Notes under the pieces: generated by a model
What the model saw: the letters and a program-made list of their open reading frames with translations, nothing else
Database searches by the model: none
What the model was told of the DNA's origin: nothing
Position numbers and translations under genes: made by a program
DNA from: an uncultured Oscillospiraceae bacterium
GTDB taxonomy: Bacteria > Bacillota > Clostridia > Oscillospirales > Oscillospiraceae
Reading direction: 5' to 3'
DNA: 33,459 nucleotides
Assembly (NCBI GenBank): GCA_905234625.1
Contig: CAJOIC010000033.1
Span: 1-33,459 of the forward strand
In this document: in pieces, positions 1-9,001 of the stretch
Layout: each line of letters starts with the position of its first letter
Numbering within the stretch: the first letter of the stretch is position 1

Positions 1-108
1 CTGCGCGGTCTGGGCATCGCCATCATCTCCACCTCCAAGGGCGTCATGACCGACAAGGAAGCCCGCAAGCTCCATGTCGGCGGCGAGGTCCTTGCGTTCG
101 TATGGTAA
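1..108 (+). CDS. rpsH: 30S ribosomal protein S8, C-terminal part (cut by window edge)
   Basis: The first 35 codons, ending in TAA at 106-108, encode the C-terminal third of ribosomal protein S8. The stretch [20 protein letters not shown] followed by a GGEVLAFVW ending is characteristic of the family. S8 binds 16S rRNA in the central domain of the 30S subunit. The gene lies 14 bases before rplF, the normal spc-operon order. The 5' end lies outside the window. Confidence 0.96.
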   Translation: MRGLGIAIISTSKGVMTDKEARKLHVGGEVLAFVW

Positions 109-122
109 GGGGGTAACGCGAT

Positions 123-665
123 ATGTCTAGAATCGGTAGAGCTCCCATCACCATTCCCGCCGGCGTCGACGTGAAGGTCGCCGAGGGGAACGTCGTCACC
201 GTCAAAGGACCCAAGGGCGAGCTGACTCAGGCGCTTGAGCCCACCATGGAGATCAAGGTCGACGGCGGCGTCGTCACCGTGGCCCGTCCCAACGACGAGG
301 CCCAGAACCGTTCTCTGCACGGCCTGACCCGTACCCTTCTCCACAACATGGTCGTCGGTGTGACCGAAGGTTTCACCAAGACCCTGGAGATCAACGGCGT
401 CGGCTACCGCGCCTCCAAGGAAGGAAAGAACCTTGTCCTGAACGTTGGCTACAGCCACCCCGTGAACATCCCCGATACGGACGATGTCCAGACCGAGGTG
501 CCTAACCCCAACCAGATCATCGTCAAGGGTATCAACAAACAGAAGGTCGGCCAGTTTGCGGCTGAGATCCGTGGCAAGCGTCCCCCCGAACCCTACAAGG
601 GCAAGGGCATCAAGTACGCTGACGAGGTCATCATCCGCAAGGAAGGCAAGACCGGCGCGAAGTAA
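123..665 (+). CDS. rplF: 50S ribosomal protein L6
   Basis: The 180-residue product is a full-length L6, which binds 23S rRNA near the factor-binding site of the large subunit. It begins [17 protein letters not shown] and contains the conserved [21 protein letters not shown] segment and a [20 protein letters not shown]-terminal signature. Its ATG follows rpsH after 14 bases, and an rplR gene follows after a strong AGGAGG site. It is co-transcribed in the spc-type operon. Nothing is unusual about it. Confidence 0.98.
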   Translation: MSRIGRAPITIPAGVDVKVAEGNVVTVKGPKGELTQALEPTMEIKVDGGVVTVARPNDEAQNRSLHGLTRTLLHNMVVGVTEGFTKTLEINGVGYRASKEGKNLVLNVGYSHPVNIPDTDDVQTEVPNPNQIIVKGINKQKVGQFAAEIRGKRPPEPYKGKGIKYADEVIIRKEGKTGAK

Positions 666-680
666 GAGGAGGTGTGCTGA

Positions 681-1041
681 ATGGGTTTCAAGACCCAATA
701 CGAGAGCTAAGCGTGACAGACGTCACTACAGACTGCGCTTCAAGATCAAAGGCACTCCCGAGCGTCCCCGTCTGTGCGTCTTCCGCAGTGAAAAACACAT
801 ATATGCCCAGATCATCGACGACGTGGCCGGCAACACCCTGGTGGCCGCCGCTTCCAATGAGAAGGGCTTCGAGGGTTCCGGTTCCAACAAGGAAGGCGCC
901 CGCGCTGTCGGTAAGCTCGTCGCCGAGCGCGCCCTGGCCAAGGGCATCGACACCGTGGTGTTCGACCGCGGCGGCTATGTGTATCACGGCCGCGTCCAGG
1001 AACTGGCTGACGGCGCCCGCGAGGGCGGCCTGAAATTCTAA
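681..1041 (+). CDS. rplR: 50S ribosomal protein L18, with start codon out of frame (apparent one-base insertion)
   Basis: The body of this gene encodes L18, the 5S rRNA-binding protein of the large subunit: [20 protein letters not shown], then [20 protein letters not shown] to the TAA at 1039-1041. A well-spaced GGAGGT (668-673) precedes ATG at 681-683, but from that ATG the frame reads MGFKTQYES and stops at 708-710. The L18 frame is +1 to it; removing one G of the GGG at 683-685 would give [20 protein letters not shown], a normal start and a product of 119 residues. No ATG, GTG or TTG exists in the L18 frame near the Shine-Dalgarno site. L18 is normally essential, so a base-call or assembly error is the simplest explanation, with translational frameshifting or a rare upstream or internal start as alternatives. 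Confidence 0.85.
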
Positions 1042-1060
1042 GCGGGAGGAGGAAACGAAA

Positions 1061-1579
1061 ATGGCTTATCAGAATGATCGCAACGATCGCCGCGGCAACC
1101 GCCGCAACCGCGAGGAGCAGGAAGCTCCCGAGTTCGTGGAAAAAGTAGTTTCCCTCAACCGTGTCGCCAAGACCGTCAAGGGCGGCCGCATCATGCGCTT
1201 CGCCGCTCTGTGCGTCGTGGGCGACGGCAAGGGCCGCGTCGGCTTCGGCACCGGTAAGGCAAACGAAGTCTCCGAGGCTATCCGCAAGGGCCTCGAGGAC
1301 GCCAAGAAGAATCTGACCAACGTGACCCTGTCCGGGACCACGATCCCCCACGAGGTCATCGGCGAGTTCGGCGCCGGCCGCGTGCTGCTCAAGCCCGCCG
1401 CCCCCGGTACCGGCATCATCATGGAGGCCGCCGGTATCTCCGATATCCGCGCCAAGTGCCTGCGCAGCAACAACCCCGGCAACGTCGTGGCCGCCACCAT
1501 GCAGGGCCTGCTTTCCCTGCGTGACGCGCAGCAGGTGGCTGCCGTCCGCGGCAAGGCGCCCAGCGATATTCTGGGTTAA
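1061..1579 (+). CDS. rpsE: 30S ribosomal protein S5
   Basis: This 172-residue protein is S5, a 30S protein at the mRNA entry channel and decoding-fidelity region. The N-terminal double-stranded RNA-binding fold is seen in [19 protein letters not shown] and [17 protein letters not shown], and the C-terminal fold in [30 protein letters not shown] site precedes the ATG. The N-terminus is extended and rich in Arg, Asn and Asp (about 25 residues), as in other Clostridia. It lies between rplR and rpmD in the operon. Confidence 0.98.
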   Translation: MAYQNDRNDRRGNRRNREEQEAPEFVEKVVSLNRVAKTVKGGRIMRFAALCVVGDGKGRVGFGTGKANEVSEAIRKGLEDAKKNLTNVTLSGTTIPHEVIGEFGAGRVLLKPAAPGTGIIMEAAGISDIRAKCLRSNNPGNVVAATMQGLLSLRDAQQVAAVRGKAPSDILG

Positions 1580-1591
1580 GGAGGAGCGGTC

Positions 1592-1774
1592 ATGGCTAAT
1601 AAGATCACCATCGAGCTCGTCAAGAGCCTGAACGGTCGGAACGACAAGCACATCGCTACCGCCGCTTCCCTGGGTCTGCGCAAGGTCGGCAACAAGACCG
1701 TGCAGCCCGACAACCCCCAGACCCGCGGCAAGATCGCCCAGATCGGCTACCTTGTCAAGGTCACGGAAGAATAA
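1592..1774 (+). CDS. rpmD: 50S ribosomal protein L30
   Basis: The 60-residue product matches L30 in size and pattern: [20 protein letters not shown], then [24 protein letters not shown]30 is a small 50S protein that binds 23S rRNA. It begins 12 bases after rpsE with AAGGAGG upstream and is followed by rplO 13 bases later, the standard order. Confidence 0.97.
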   Translation: MANKITIELVKSLNGRNDKHIATAASLGLRKVGNKTVQPDNPQTRGKIAQIGYLVKVTEE

Positions 1775-1787
1775 GGAGGGGCAACCA

Positions 1788-2231
1788 ATGGAACTTCATG
1801 AACTTTCCCCCGCTCCCGGCAGCCGCAAGGCAGCCTGGCGCAAAGGCCGGGGCCACGCCACCGGCAACGGCAAGACGGCCGGCCGCGGCCACAAGGGTCA
1901 GAAGGCCCGTTCCGGCGGCGGCGTCCGCGTCGGCTTCGAGGGCGGCCAGATGCCTCTGGCCCGCCGTGTCCCGAAGCGCGGCTTCAACAACATTTTCGCC
2001 AAACCCCTCGAGTCTGTGAACGTCAGCGTTCTCAACGACCGTTTCGAGGACGGTGCTGAGATCGACGCGCAGGTCCTGCTGGACTCCGGCGTGCTCTCCA
2101 AGTGCGAGTATGGCGTCAAGATCCTGGGCAACGGCGAGCTCACCAAAAAACTCACGGTGCGTGCCAAGGCCTTCTCCGCTTCTGCCAAAGAAAAGATAGA
2201 GGCCGCAGGCGGAAAGGCTGAGGTGGTGTAA
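1788..2231 (+). CDS. rplO: 50S ribosomal protein L15
   Basis: This gene encodes L15 (147 residues), a late-assembly 50S protein. It starts [20 protein letters not shown], followed by the glycine-rich [20 protein letters not shown] segment typical of L15 and a [19 protein letters not shown] motif. The ATG at 1788 is preceded by AAGGAGGGG; a longer in-frame extension back to 1752 overlaps rpmD and is rejected. Its stop codon directly abuts the secY start, which suggests translational coupling. Confidence 0.97.
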   Translation: MELHELSPAPGSRKAAWRKGRGHATGNGKTAGRGHKGQKARSGGGVRVGFEGGQMPLARRVPKRGFNNIFAKPLESVNVSVLNDRFEDGAEIDAQVLLDSGVLSKCEYGVKILGNGELTKKLTVRAKAFSASAKEKIEAAGGKAEVV

Positions 2232-3515
2232 TTGTTCAAGACATTCGCCAACGCCTGGCGTATCGAGGATATCCGTAAGAAGATCCTCTTCACGCTGTTC
2301 ATCGTCCTGATGTACCGCGTGGGCAACGCCGTCCCCGTACCGTATGTCAACGTGGCGTACCTCCAGCAGTATTTCCAGTCTCTGGAAAACACCGTCCTTG
2401 GCCTGTACAACGTCATGTCCGGCGGCGCCTTCTCCTCCGCGACTATCTTCGCGCTGAGCATCCAGCCGTACATCAACTCCTCCATCATCATCCAGCTGCT
2501 CTGCGTAGCGATCCCCTACCTGGAGCGGCTGTCGAAGGATGAAGGAGAGGAAGGCCGGAAGAAGATCGCCTCCATCACCCGTTACACCACCGTGGGCATC
2601 GCCCTTCTCCAGGGCTGGGCCTACTACGTCCTCATCCGCAACAACGGCCTGCTGACCAGCGACGGTCAGGGCGTCTGGGCGGCCATCGTCATCGTCATGA
2701 CCTTCACCGCCGGCTCCGCCCTCATCATGTGGCTTGGCGAGCAGATCACCGAGTTCGGCATCGGAAACGGCATCTCGATCATCCTGTTTGCCAGCATCGT
2801 CAGCCGCTTCCCCTCCGCCGTCATCACCTCCGTCTCCAATATCTCCAACGGCACCCTGACCTGGTGGGCCGCGCTGCTGGAGCTTGTCGGAGCCCTGCTC
2901 ATGATCATCCTGATCGTGTTCGTGAACGACGCGGAGCGCCGCATCCCCGTGCAGTATTCCAAGCGCGTGGTCGGCCGTAAGATGTATGGCGGCCAGAGCA
3001 CCCACCTGCCCATGAAGGTGAACATGTCCGGCGTCATGCCCGTCATCTTCGCCCAGTCCATCGTGAGCCTGCCCGCCACCATCGTGCAGCTCGTGGGGGC
3101 CACCGGTGCTTTCGCCCAGTATATCTCCAAGACCAACACCTGGACCTATGTCATCTTCTATGCGCTGCTGATCGTCTTCTTCGGTTACTTCTATTCGACG
3201 ATCCAGTTCAACCCCATCGAGATCAGCAACAACCTCCGGAAGAACGGCGGCTTCATCCCCGGCTATCGCCCGGGCAAGCCCACCAGCCAGTTCATCCAGA
3301 AGGTCCTCAACAAGATCACCCTGTTTGGCAGCCTGTATCTGTGCATCATCGCCGCTGTGCCCTATATCGTGAGCATCTACTCCAACGTGGCCCAGCGGGT
3401 GGGCATCTCCCTGGGCGGCACCTCCATCATCATCGTGGTGGGCGTCGCGCTGGAGACCGTCCAGGCTCTCGAGAGCCAGATGCTGATGCGGCACTACAAG
3501 GGCTTCCTGGACTGA
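2232..3515 (+). CDS. secY: Protein translocase subunit SecY
   Basis: SecY forms the protein-conducting channel of the Sec translocon in the cytoplasmic membrane. The 427-residue product has about ten hydrophobic segments and family motifs such as [32 protein letters not shown] and the [10 protein letters not shown] loop. The start is a TTG at 2232, immediately after the rplO stop, with GAGGTGG upstream inside rplO, so the two genes are probably coupled. The C-terminal [13 protein letters not shown] is also typical. It is the only Sec channel gene in the window; the separate Tat genes lie at 23424-24847. Confidence 0.98.
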   Translation: MFKTFANAWRIEDIRKKILFTLFIVLMYRVGNAVPVPYVNVAYLQQYFQSLENTVLGLYNVMSGGAFSSATIFALSIQPYINSSIIIQLLCVAIPYLERLSKDEGEEGRKKIASITRYTTVGIALLQGWAYYVLIRNNGLLTSDGQGVWAAIVIVMTFTAGSALIMWLGEQITEFGIGNGISIILFASIVSRFPSAVITSVSNISNGTLTWWAALLELVGALLMIILIVFVNDAERRIPVQYSKRVVGRKMYGGQSTHLPMKVNMSGVMPVIFAQSIVSLPATIVQLVGATGAFAQYISKTNTWTYVIFYALLIVFFGYFYSTIQFNPIEISNNLRKNGGFIPGYRPGKPTSQFIQKVLNKITLFGSLYLCIIAAVPYIVSIYSNVAQRVGISLGGTSIIIVVGVALETVQALESQMLMRHYKGFLD

Positions 3516-3528
3516 GAGGTGCGCTGAT

Positions 3529-4161
3529 ATGAAGCTCATCATGCTCGGCGCTCCCGGCGCCGGTAAGGGCACCCAGGCGGAGATCCTCTCCAAGAAGCTG
3601 GGCATCCCCACTATTTCCACGGGCAATATCCTGCGGGCGGCCGTCAAGGCCGGAACGCCCATCGGCCTGAAGGCCAAGTCCTTCATGGACGCGGGCGCCC
3701 TGGTCCCCGATGATGTCATTATCGGCATCATCGCGGAGGCCCTGCAGGGTCCCGACTGTGCGAACGGCTACATCCTGGACGGCGTGCCCCGCACGATACC
3801 CCAGGCCGAGGCCATGGAGCAGCAGGGCGTCGAGATCGACGCGGCCCTGGACATCGAGGTGGATGACGCCACCATCATCGACCGCATGAGCGGCCGCCGC
3901 ACCTGCGAGGCATGCGGCGCCAGCTTCCATGTGGTGAACAATCCTCCCAAGCAGGAGGGCGTCTGCGACGTGTGCGGCAAGCCCCTGACCATCCGCAAGG
4001 ACGACGCGCCCGAGACCGTCAAGGCCCGGCTTGAGACCTACCACGCCCAGACAGAGCCCCTCATCAAATTCTATGAGGAGCGAGGCAAGCTCAAGACCGT
4101 GAGAAATAAGCCCACCATCGAGGCTACCACGGCTGAGATAGAGAAAGCACTGGGGATATGA
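3529..4161 (+). CDS. adk: Adenylate kinase, zinc-type
   Basis: Adenylate kinase interconverts ATP + AMP and 2 ADP in the cytoplasm. The P-loop GAPGAGKGT lies at residues 7-15, the DGVPRT AMP-site segment at 84-89, and the long LID domain carries four cysteines (C126, C129, C146, C149) in the CxxC...CxxC pattern that binds structural zinc. The 210-residue length is normal for the long form. The ATG follows GAGAGGTGC. The TGA stop overlaps the ATG of map (ATGA), so the two are coupled. Confidence 0.98.
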   Translation: MKLIMLGAPGAGKGTQAEILSKKLGIPTISTGNILRAAVKAGTPIGLKAKSFMDAGALVPDDVIIGIIAEALQGPDCANGYILDGVPRTIPQAEAMEQQGVEIDAALDIEVDDATIIDRMSGRRTCEACGASFHVVNNPPKQEGVCDVCGKPLTIRKDDAPETVKARLETYHAQTEPLIKFYEERGKLKTVRNKPTIEATTAEIEKALGI

Positions 4162-4925
4162 GCGCTATAACGATCAAATCCCCCCGTGAGATCGAGATCA
4201 TGCGACAGGCGGGAAGAATTACCGCGGCTGCCCGCAGCTTAGCGCGGGAAATGGTAACCCCCGGCATCACGACTGCTCAGATCGATCGGGAAGTGCGGCA
4301 CTTCATCGAGAAGAGCGGCGCCACCCCCACCTTCCTGGGGTACGGCGGATATCCTGCCAGCGTCTGCCTCTCCGTAAATGAGGAAGTGATCCACGGCATC
4401 CCCGGCAAGCGCGTCCTGAAGGAAGGAGACATCGTCTCCGTGGACGTGGGCGCCACATACAAGGGCTTTGTGGGCGACTGCGCCGGCACCTACGTTGCAG
4501 GTCAGCCGTCGGAGGAGGCGAAACGCCTCATCGACGTCACCCGGCAGAGCTTCTTCGAGGGGATCAAGTTTGCCCGTGCGGGCTGCCGCATCGGCGACAT
4601 ATCCCACGCGGTCCAGGAATACGTTGAAAAAAACGGCTTCGGGATCGTCCGGGACTATGTGGGCCACGGTGTCGGCAGCGTCATGCACGAGGCACCGGAG
4701 GTCCCGAACTACGGCGAACCCGGACGGGGGCCCAGGCTCCTGGCCGGAATGACCATCGCGGTGGAGCCCATGGTGACCCAGGGCACGTGGGAGGTCCGGG
4801 TCCTGAAGGACGGCTGGACGGTCGTCACAAAGGACAGGAAGCTCGCGGCCCACTACGAGAACACCATCGCCATCACCGACGGCGAGCCGGAGATCCTCAC
4901 CTATGCGGAGGACCTGTATGCTTGA
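4158..4925 (+). CDS. map: Methionine aminopeptidase, type I
   Basis: The enzyme removes N-terminal methionine from new proteins after deformylation. All metal ligands and the catalytic histidine are visible: H79 (VIHG), D96 (SVDVGA), D107 (VGDCAG), H170 (GHGVG), E203 (AVEPM) and E234 (YENTIAIT). Its 255 residues fit the short type Ia form without an N-terminal extension. The start overlaps adk by four bases, and its end overlaps the KOW gene start (ATG at 4918). Confidence 0.98.
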   Translation: MSAITIKSPREIEIMRQAGRITAAARSLAREMVTPGITTAQIDREVRHFIEKSGATPTFLGYGGYPASVCLSVNEEVIHGIPGKRVLKEGDIVSVDVGATYKGFVGDCAGTYVAGQPSEEAKRLIDVTRQSFFEGIKFARAGCRIGDISHAVQEYVEKNGFGIVRDYVGHGVGSVMHEAPEVPNYGEPGRGPRLLAGMTIAVEPMVTQGTWEVRVLKDGWTVVTKDRKLAAHYENTIAITDGEPEILTYAEDLYA

Positions 4926-5190
4926 CCCCAAGCCCTACGATGTGGTCGAGTCCCTGGCGGGGCACGACCGGGGCAAGCTCTTTCTGGCGGTCGGCGTCCG
5001 GGAGGGGAGACTCCTCCTGTGCGACGGCAAAAACCGGAGGCTCGCGGACCCCAAAAGCAAAAGTCCCAAACACGTACGCGTCGTCCTGCGAGGCTCGGAA
5101 GAGCCCGCAAGCGACAAGGTGATCCGAACGACATTAGCACAGGCGGCGAAGGCCGCTGCGAAGGAGGAGAAACTTCTTGGCGAAAGATGA
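4918..5190 (+). CDS. KOW-domain RNA-binding protein
   Basis: This 90-residue protein is of the small KOW (L14e-like) family found between map and infA in many Clostridia. The N-terminal half ([19 protein letters not shown]) is the KOW/SH3-like segment, and the C-terminal half is basic and Ala/Lys-rich. ATG at 4918 is preceded by GGAGGA within the end of map and overlaps map by eight bases; a start 15 bases upstream is less well placed. It overlaps infA by 14 bases. The precise role is not established; ribosome or rRNA association is an inference from fold and position. Confidence 0.87.
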   Translation: MLDPKPYDVVESLAGHDRGKLFLAVGVREGRLLLCDGKNRRLADPKSKSPKHVRVVLRGSEEPASDKVIRTTLAQAAKAAAKEEKLLGER

Positions 5191-5395
5191 TGTTATTGAG
5201 CTGGAGGGTACGGTAGTCGAATCCCTGCCCAACACCATGTTCCAGGTGGATATCGGCAACGGGCACACGATCCTCGCCCATATCTCCGGCAAGCTTCGTA
5301 TGAATTTTATCCGCATCCTTCCGGGTGATAAGGTCACGGTGCAGATGTCACCCTATGACCTCACGAGAGGCCGCATCACCTGGCGTACGAAGTAA
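5177..5395 (+). CDS. infA: Translation initiation factor IF-1
   Basis: IF-1 is a single OB-fold protein that binds the 30S A site during initiation. The product (72 residues) reads [20 protein letters not shown], then [19 protein letters not shown], which is canonical. The start is a TTG at 5177 with GGAGGAG seven bases upstream; no in-frame ATG is placed better. The start lies inside the KOW gene. Confidence 0.97.
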   Translation: MAKDDVIELEGTVVESLPNTMFQVDIGNGHTILAHISGKLRMNFIRILPGDKVTVQMSPYDLTRGRITWRTK

Positions 5396-5437
5396 ACGAC
5401 GTAATAAGCACAGAGTAATTTAGGGAGGCTGAAACCT

Positions 5438-5551
5438 ATGAAAGTCAGACCCAGTGTCAAGCCCATGTGCGAGAAATGCAAGGTCATTAAGCGCCATGGC
5501 CGGGTTATGGTGATCTGCCCCAACCCGAAGCACAAGCAGAGACAAGGCTGA
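5438..5551 (+). CDS. rpmJ: 50S ribosomal protein L36 (zinc-binding form)
   Basis: A 37-residue L36: it begins [20 protein letters not shown] and continues with [17 protein letters not shown]. The C..C...C....H ligands (C11, C14, C27, H32) mark the zinc-binding form rather than the zinc-independent paralogue. The ATG at 5438 is preceded by AGGGAGG. It sits in the usual infA-rpmJ-rpsM order. Confidence 0.97.
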   Translation: MKVRPSVKPMCEKCKVIKRHGRVMVICPNPKHKQRQG

Positions 5552-5586
5552 GAGCCTATCTTCAAGAAAGGATTGATTGCAAAAAA

Positions 5587-5955
5587 ATGGCAAGAATCGC
5601 TGGCGTTGACCTGCCCAAGGACAAGCGTATCGAGATAGGCCTGACCTATGTCTACGGTATCGGCAGGACCTCCGCAAAGAAGATACTGGAAGCGACCGGG
5701 GTCGATCCCGACACCCGCGTCAAGGACCTCTCCGAGGCCGACGAGTCCAAGCTGCGTGAGTATATCGGCAACCACTACATCGTGGAAGGCGACCTCCGCC
5801 GTCAGAACGGCATGGACCTGAAGCGCCTGATGGAGATCGGCTGCTATCGCGGCACCCGTCACCGCAAGGGCCTGCCCGTCCGCGGTCAGCGCACCAAGAC
5901 AAACGCCCGCACCCGCAAGGGTCCGAAGCGCACCATCGCTAATAAGAAGAAGTAA
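5587..5955 (+). CDS. rpsM: 30S ribosomal protein S13
   Basis: S13 (122 residues) lies in the 30S head and contacts the P-site tRNA and L5. It starts [20 protein letters not shown], has the [12 protein letters not shown] helix-hairpin segment, and ends in the basic [20 protein letters not shown] tail. The nearest purine-rich site (AAAGGA) is about 14 bases upstream of the ATG, a longer spacing than for its neighbours. Confidence 0.97.
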   Translation: MARIAGVDLPKDKRIEIGLTYVYGIGRTSAKKILEATGVDPDTRVKDLSEADESKLREYIGNHYIVEGDLRRQNGMDLKRLMEIGCYRGTRHRKGLPVRGQRTKTNARTRKGPKRTIANKKK

Positions 5956-5970
5956 GGAGGGAAGAGAGAA

Positions 5971-6372
5971 ATGGCAACTGCTCAGAAGGGCAAGAAAGTC
6001 CGCACTCGCCGCAGAGAGCGCAAGAATATCGAGAAGGGCCAGGTCCATATCAGCTCTTCCTTCAACAACACCATGGTCACCGTGACCGACACCAACGGCA
6101 ACGCCATCAGCTGGGCTTCCGCCGGCGGTATGGGCTTCCGCGGCAGCCGCAAGTCCACTCCGTTCGCGGCCGCTACCGCCGCTGAGACCGCGGCCCGCGC
6201 CGCCATGGAGCATGGCCTGAAGACCGTCGAAGTGTTCGTCAAGGGTCCCGGCAGCGGCCGTGAGGCTGCCATCCGCGCTCTGCAGACGGCCGGCCTTGAG
6301 GTGACGATGATCAAAGACGTGACGCCCATCCCTCACAACGGATGCCGTCCGCCCAAACGTCGTCGCGTCTGA
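5971..6372 (+). CDS. rpsK: 30S ribosomal protein S11
   Basis: S11 (133 residues) is a platform protein of the 30S subunit near the E site. Diagnostic segments are [50 protein letters not shown] and the C-terminal [22 protein letters not shown] site precedes the start. It lies between rpsM and rpsD as expected. Confidence 0.98.
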   Translation: MATAQKGKKVRTRRRERKNIEKGQVHISSSFNNTMVTVTDTNGNAISWASAGGMGFRGSRKSTPFAAATAAETAARAAMEHGLKTVEVFVKGPGSGREAAIRALQTAGLEVTMIKDVTPIPHNGCRPPKRRRV

Positions 6373-6393
6373 TGTAAGGGAGGTTCAAAGAAT

Positions 6394-7005
6394 ATGGCTA
6401 GAAATATGCAGCCTGTCCTCAAGCGCTGCCGCGCTCTGGGCATCTCTCCCGCCGTCATGGGTTATACCGGCAAGGCGAAGTCCAACATCTCCAACCGGAA
6501 CCCCGGCGGCCAGCGGAGGACCAAGAAGTCAGAGTATGCTCTGCAGCTCAATGAGAAGCAGAAGGTGAAGTTCGTTTACGGCGTTCTTGAGAAGCAGTTC
6601 CGTGCTTACTACGAGAAGGCCGCCAAGATGCCCGGCAAGACCGGCGATAACCTCATGTCCCTGGTGGAGCGCCGCCTGGACAACGTGGTCTTCCGTCTGG
6701 GCCTGGCGTCCACCCGCCGCGAGGCACGCCAGCTCGTCACCCACGGTCACTACACCGTCAACGGCAAGCGCGTCGACATCCCCTCCTACATGGTGAAGGT
6801 GGGCGACGTCATTGCCGTCAGCGAGAAGAGCAACGGCACCGCCCGCTTCAAGACCATGAAGGAAGAGGACGCGTTCGTCACCACTCCCAAGTGGCTCGAT
6901 CGCGACAAAAACAGCCTCCAGGGCAAAGTCACCGCTCTGCCCGCGCGTGATGATATCGACTTTGAGGTCGAGGACCATCTTATCGTCGAGCTCTACTCCA
7001 AGTAA
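6394..7005 (+). CDS. rpsD: 30S ribosomal protein S4
   Basis: S4 (203 residues) is a primary 16S rRNA-binding assembly protein and often a translational repressor of its operon. The S4 RNA-binding domain is visible as ERRLDNVVFRLGLASTRREA and HYTVNGKRVDIPSY. The N-terminal region keeps only one cysteine (C12), so this is the zinc-free form. The 73-base gap before rpoA (7006-7078) shows no strong terminator. Confidence 0.97.
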   Translation: MARNMQPVLKRCRALGISPAVMGYTGKAKSNISNRNPGGQRRTKKSEYALQLNEKQKVKFVYGVLEKQFRAYYEKAAKMPGKTGDNLMSLVERRLDNVVFRLGLASTRREARQLVTHGHYTVNGKRVDIPSYMVKVGDVIAVSEKSNGTARFKTMKEEDAFVTTPKWLDRDKNSLQGKVTALPARDDIDFEVEDHLIVELYSK

Positions 7006-7078
7006 GACCCTCACAAGTTGGTAAGCTGAAACACCGCAACGCGCTTTTTAGCGTACATTTTGAAGGAGGGTATGTACC

Positions 7079-8032
7079 ATGATAGAGATCGAGAAGCCCC
7101 GCATCGAGTGCGTCGAGAGCCCCGCTGACGAGAGCTACGGCAAGTTCGTCGTGGAGCCGCTGGAGCGCGGATACGGCACGACTCTCGGAAACTCTCTCCG
7201 CAGGGTCCTGCTCAGCTCCCTGCCCGGCACAGCTGTCACCACGGTGAAGATCGCCGGCGTGCAGCATGAGTTCTCCACCGTCCCCGGCGTCAAGGAGGAC
7301 GTGCCCGAGATCATTCTGAACCTGAAGGGTCTCATCGCGCGGCTCCACAGCGAGGGCGCCAAGACCGTCTATATCGAGGCGGCCGGCGAGTGCGAGGTCA
7401 AGGCAGGCGATATCAAGGCGGACGCGGAGGTCGAGATACTCAATCCCGATATGCATATCGCCACCCTGGGTCCGGATGCGTCGCTCTCCATGGAGCTGAC
7501 CATCTCCCACGGTCGGGGCTATGTGACCGCGGACAAAAACAAACCCGCCCAGGTGGTGGCGGGCGTCATCCCCATTGATTCCATCTACACCCCGGTGCTG
7601 AAGGTCAATTACTCCGTCGAGAATACCCGCGTGGGCAATCAGACGGACTATGACAAGCTGACCATTGAGATCTGGACCGATAAGACGATCTCCCCCCGCG
7701 ACGCCGTGTCCCTTGGCGCGAAGATCCTCTGCGACCACTTCGCTTTGTTCATGGATCTGAGCCAGACCATGAGCGTGGGCTCTACCGTGGTGGAGAAGAC
7801 CGAGACGGTCAAGGACAAGATCATGGAGATGACCATCGAGGAGCTGGATCTTTCCGTTCGCAGCTTCAACTGCCTTAAACGCGCAAACATCAACACGGTG
7901 GAGGACCTTGTCTCCAAGACCCAGGACGAGATGATCAAAGTTCGGAACCTGGGCCGGAAGTCCCTGGAGGAAGTCATCCAGAAGCTGGCCATGATGGGGC
8001 TGTCCCTCGCCAGCGACGACGACGGCAAGTGA
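7079..8032 (+). CDS. rpoA: DNA-directed RNA polymerase subunit alpha
   Basis: The alpha subunit nucleates RNA polymerase assembly, and its C-terminal domain contacts promoter DNA and activators. The N-terminal domain shows [20 protein letters not shown], and the C-terminal domain (about residues 245-317) shows [19 protein letters not shown] and [11 protein letters not shown]. The length of 317 residues is standard. AAGGAGGG precedes the ATG. It is followed by rplQ. Confidence 0.98.
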   Translation: MIEIEKPRIECVESPADESYGKFVVEPLERGYGTTLGNSLRRVLLSSLPGTAVTTVKIAGVQHEFSTVPGVKEDVPEIILNLKGLIARLHSEGAKTVYIEAAGECEVKAGDIKADAEVEILNPDMHIATLGPDASLSMELTISHGRGYVTADKNKPAQVVAGVIPIDSIYTPVLKVNYSVENTRVGNQTDYDKLTIEIWTDKTISPRDAVSLGAKILCDHFALFMDLSQTMSVGSTVVEKTETVKDKIMEMTIEELDLSVRSFNCLKRANINTVEDLVSKTQDEMIKVRNLGRKSLEEVIQKLAMMGLSLASDDDGK

Positions 8033-8075
8033 CCCGCTGTACCAATACGAAACTCACTTTTGGAGGTAAACGAAA

Positions 8076-8417
8076 ATGCCCGGAACACGTAAGCTCGGCA
8101 AGCCGACGGCCGCTCGCATGGCCATGCTTCGCCAGCAGGTGACCGATCTGCTGGATACCGGCCGCATGGAAACCACGGTCACCCGCGCCAAGGAGATCCG
8201 TCCCCTGGCCGAGAAGATGATCACCCTCGGGAAGAAGAAGGGCCTCGCCAACTATCGTCTGGCCCTGCGCTTCATCACCCGCGAGGATGTGGCGAAGAAG
8301 GTTTTCGACGAGCTGTCCGTCAAGTATGCCGACCGCGAAGGCGGCTATACCCGGATCACCCGCACCGGCAACCGCCGCGGCGACGCCGCGGAGATGGCCG
8401 TCATCGAGCTGGTCTGA
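8076..8417 (+). CDS. rplQ: 50S ribosomal protein L17
   Basis: The 113-residue L17 lies around the polypeptide exit tunnel of the 50S subunit. It begins [20 protein letters not shown] and ends with [28 protein letters not shown] precedes the ATG. It is the last gene of the ribosomal operon; a strong hairpin terminator follows 18 bases after the stop. Confidence 0.97.
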   Translation: MPGTRKLGKPTAARMAMLRQQVTDLLDTGRMETTVTRAKEIRPLAEKMITLGKKKGLANYRLALRFITREDVAKKVFDELSVKYADREGGYTRITRTGNRRGDAAEMAVIELV

Positions 8418-8435
8418 CGCGATAGACAAAACAAA

Positions 8436-8462
8436 AACCCGGAACATGATGTTCCGGGTTTT
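8436..8462 (+). terminator. Bidirectional terminator after rplQ
   Basis: A ten-base-pair stem (AACCCGGAAC with GTTCCGGGTT) around a five-base loop is followed by TTATTG on this strand. An A-rich run upstream gives TTTTTGTTTTG on the other strand, so it can also end the converging AbrB-like transcript. Confidence 0.85.
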
Positions 8463-8510
8463 ATTGTTTACGAAGTGGATCTATCGGCCTTGAAAACCGA
8501 GCCGCAGGCG

Positions 8511-8756
8511 TCAGCCCTTGGCGCCCAGAGCGGAGGCGCAGGTGGAGCAGACGTTCTTGCCCTTGTAGGAGATGATGTTCTTAGAACTGTCGCAGAAGAC
8601 GCATGTGGGCTGGAATTTCTTAAGGATAATGGTATCTTCGGACACGAAGATCTCCAGAGAATCGCGTTCAGCGATGTCGAGCGTCCGCCGAAGCTCAATG
8701 GGGAGAACGATGCGTCCAAGCTCGTCCACCTTACGCACAATGCCGGTGGATTTCAT
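8511..8756 (-). CDS. AbrB/SpoVT-type transition-state regulator with two Cys pairs
   Basis: The 81-residue product starts MKSTGIVRKVDELGRIVLPI and continues ELRRTLDIAERDSLEIFV, the swapped-hairpin AbrB DNA-binding domain (residues 1-50). In Bacillus, AbrB represses stationary-phase and sporulation genes. The C-terminal part carries CVFC and CSTC separated by about 16 residues, a possible zinc ribbon or redox site that Bacillus AbrB lacks but clostridial homologues often have. The start is the ATG with AGGAGGG seven bases upstream; a longer frame adding nine residues is rejected. It is monocistronic with its own promoter at 8808-8836. Confidence 0.9.
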   Translation of the reverse strand: MKSTGIVRKVDELGRIVLPIELRRTLDIAERDSLEIFVSEDTIILKKFQPTCVFCDSSKNIISYKGKNVCSTCASALGAKG

Positions 8757-8807
8757 ATGGAATCCCTCCTCTGTGATAATCAAAACACTACTTTATGCAA
8801 TATATTT

Positions 8808-8836
8808 ACATTAACACAGTTAAAAGAAGGTGTCAA
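8808..8836 (-). promoter_or_regulatory. Promoter of the AbrB-like gene
   Basis: On the minus strand a consensus TTGACA (8831-8836) and a TAATGT (8808-8813) are separated by 17 bases, upstream of the AbrB-like start. The surrounding 8784-8940 is AT-rich and otherwise empty; AT-rich leaders are usual AbrB targets, so autoregulation is possible. Confidence 0.75.
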
Positions 8837-8947
8837 TAGTAAATCTCCGAGATTTGTCGAGGAATGTTTGTGAAAATATAGGCTTAAACATGGACTGAAT
8901 TATAATGGATTAATTTGAAAAATTATATACTGCGCTCAGATGGCGAT

Positions 8948-8979
8948 AAATAAACCCCCGGTCATTTTTTGACCGGGGG
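8948..8979 (-). terminator. Terminator of argS
   Basis: A nine-base-pair GC stem (CCCCCGGTC with GACCGGGGG) is followed on the minus strand by TTTATTTAT, directly downstream of the argS stop. Confidence 0.85.
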
Positions 8980-9001
8980 CGAGAAATATAAGAGAAGAGG
9001 T

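Noticed and set aside
484-680. Start of rplR at ATG 484, which is in frame with L18
   Set aside because: It would add about 67 residues of out-of-frame rplF sequence. The strong Shine-Dalgarno and family length point to a start near 681.
1761-3731. 656-codon open frame on the minus strand across rplO, secY and adk
   Set aside because: It is antisense to three clearly recognisable genes, is rich in His, Asp and Gly as expected from a mirrored GC-rich frame, and matches no family.
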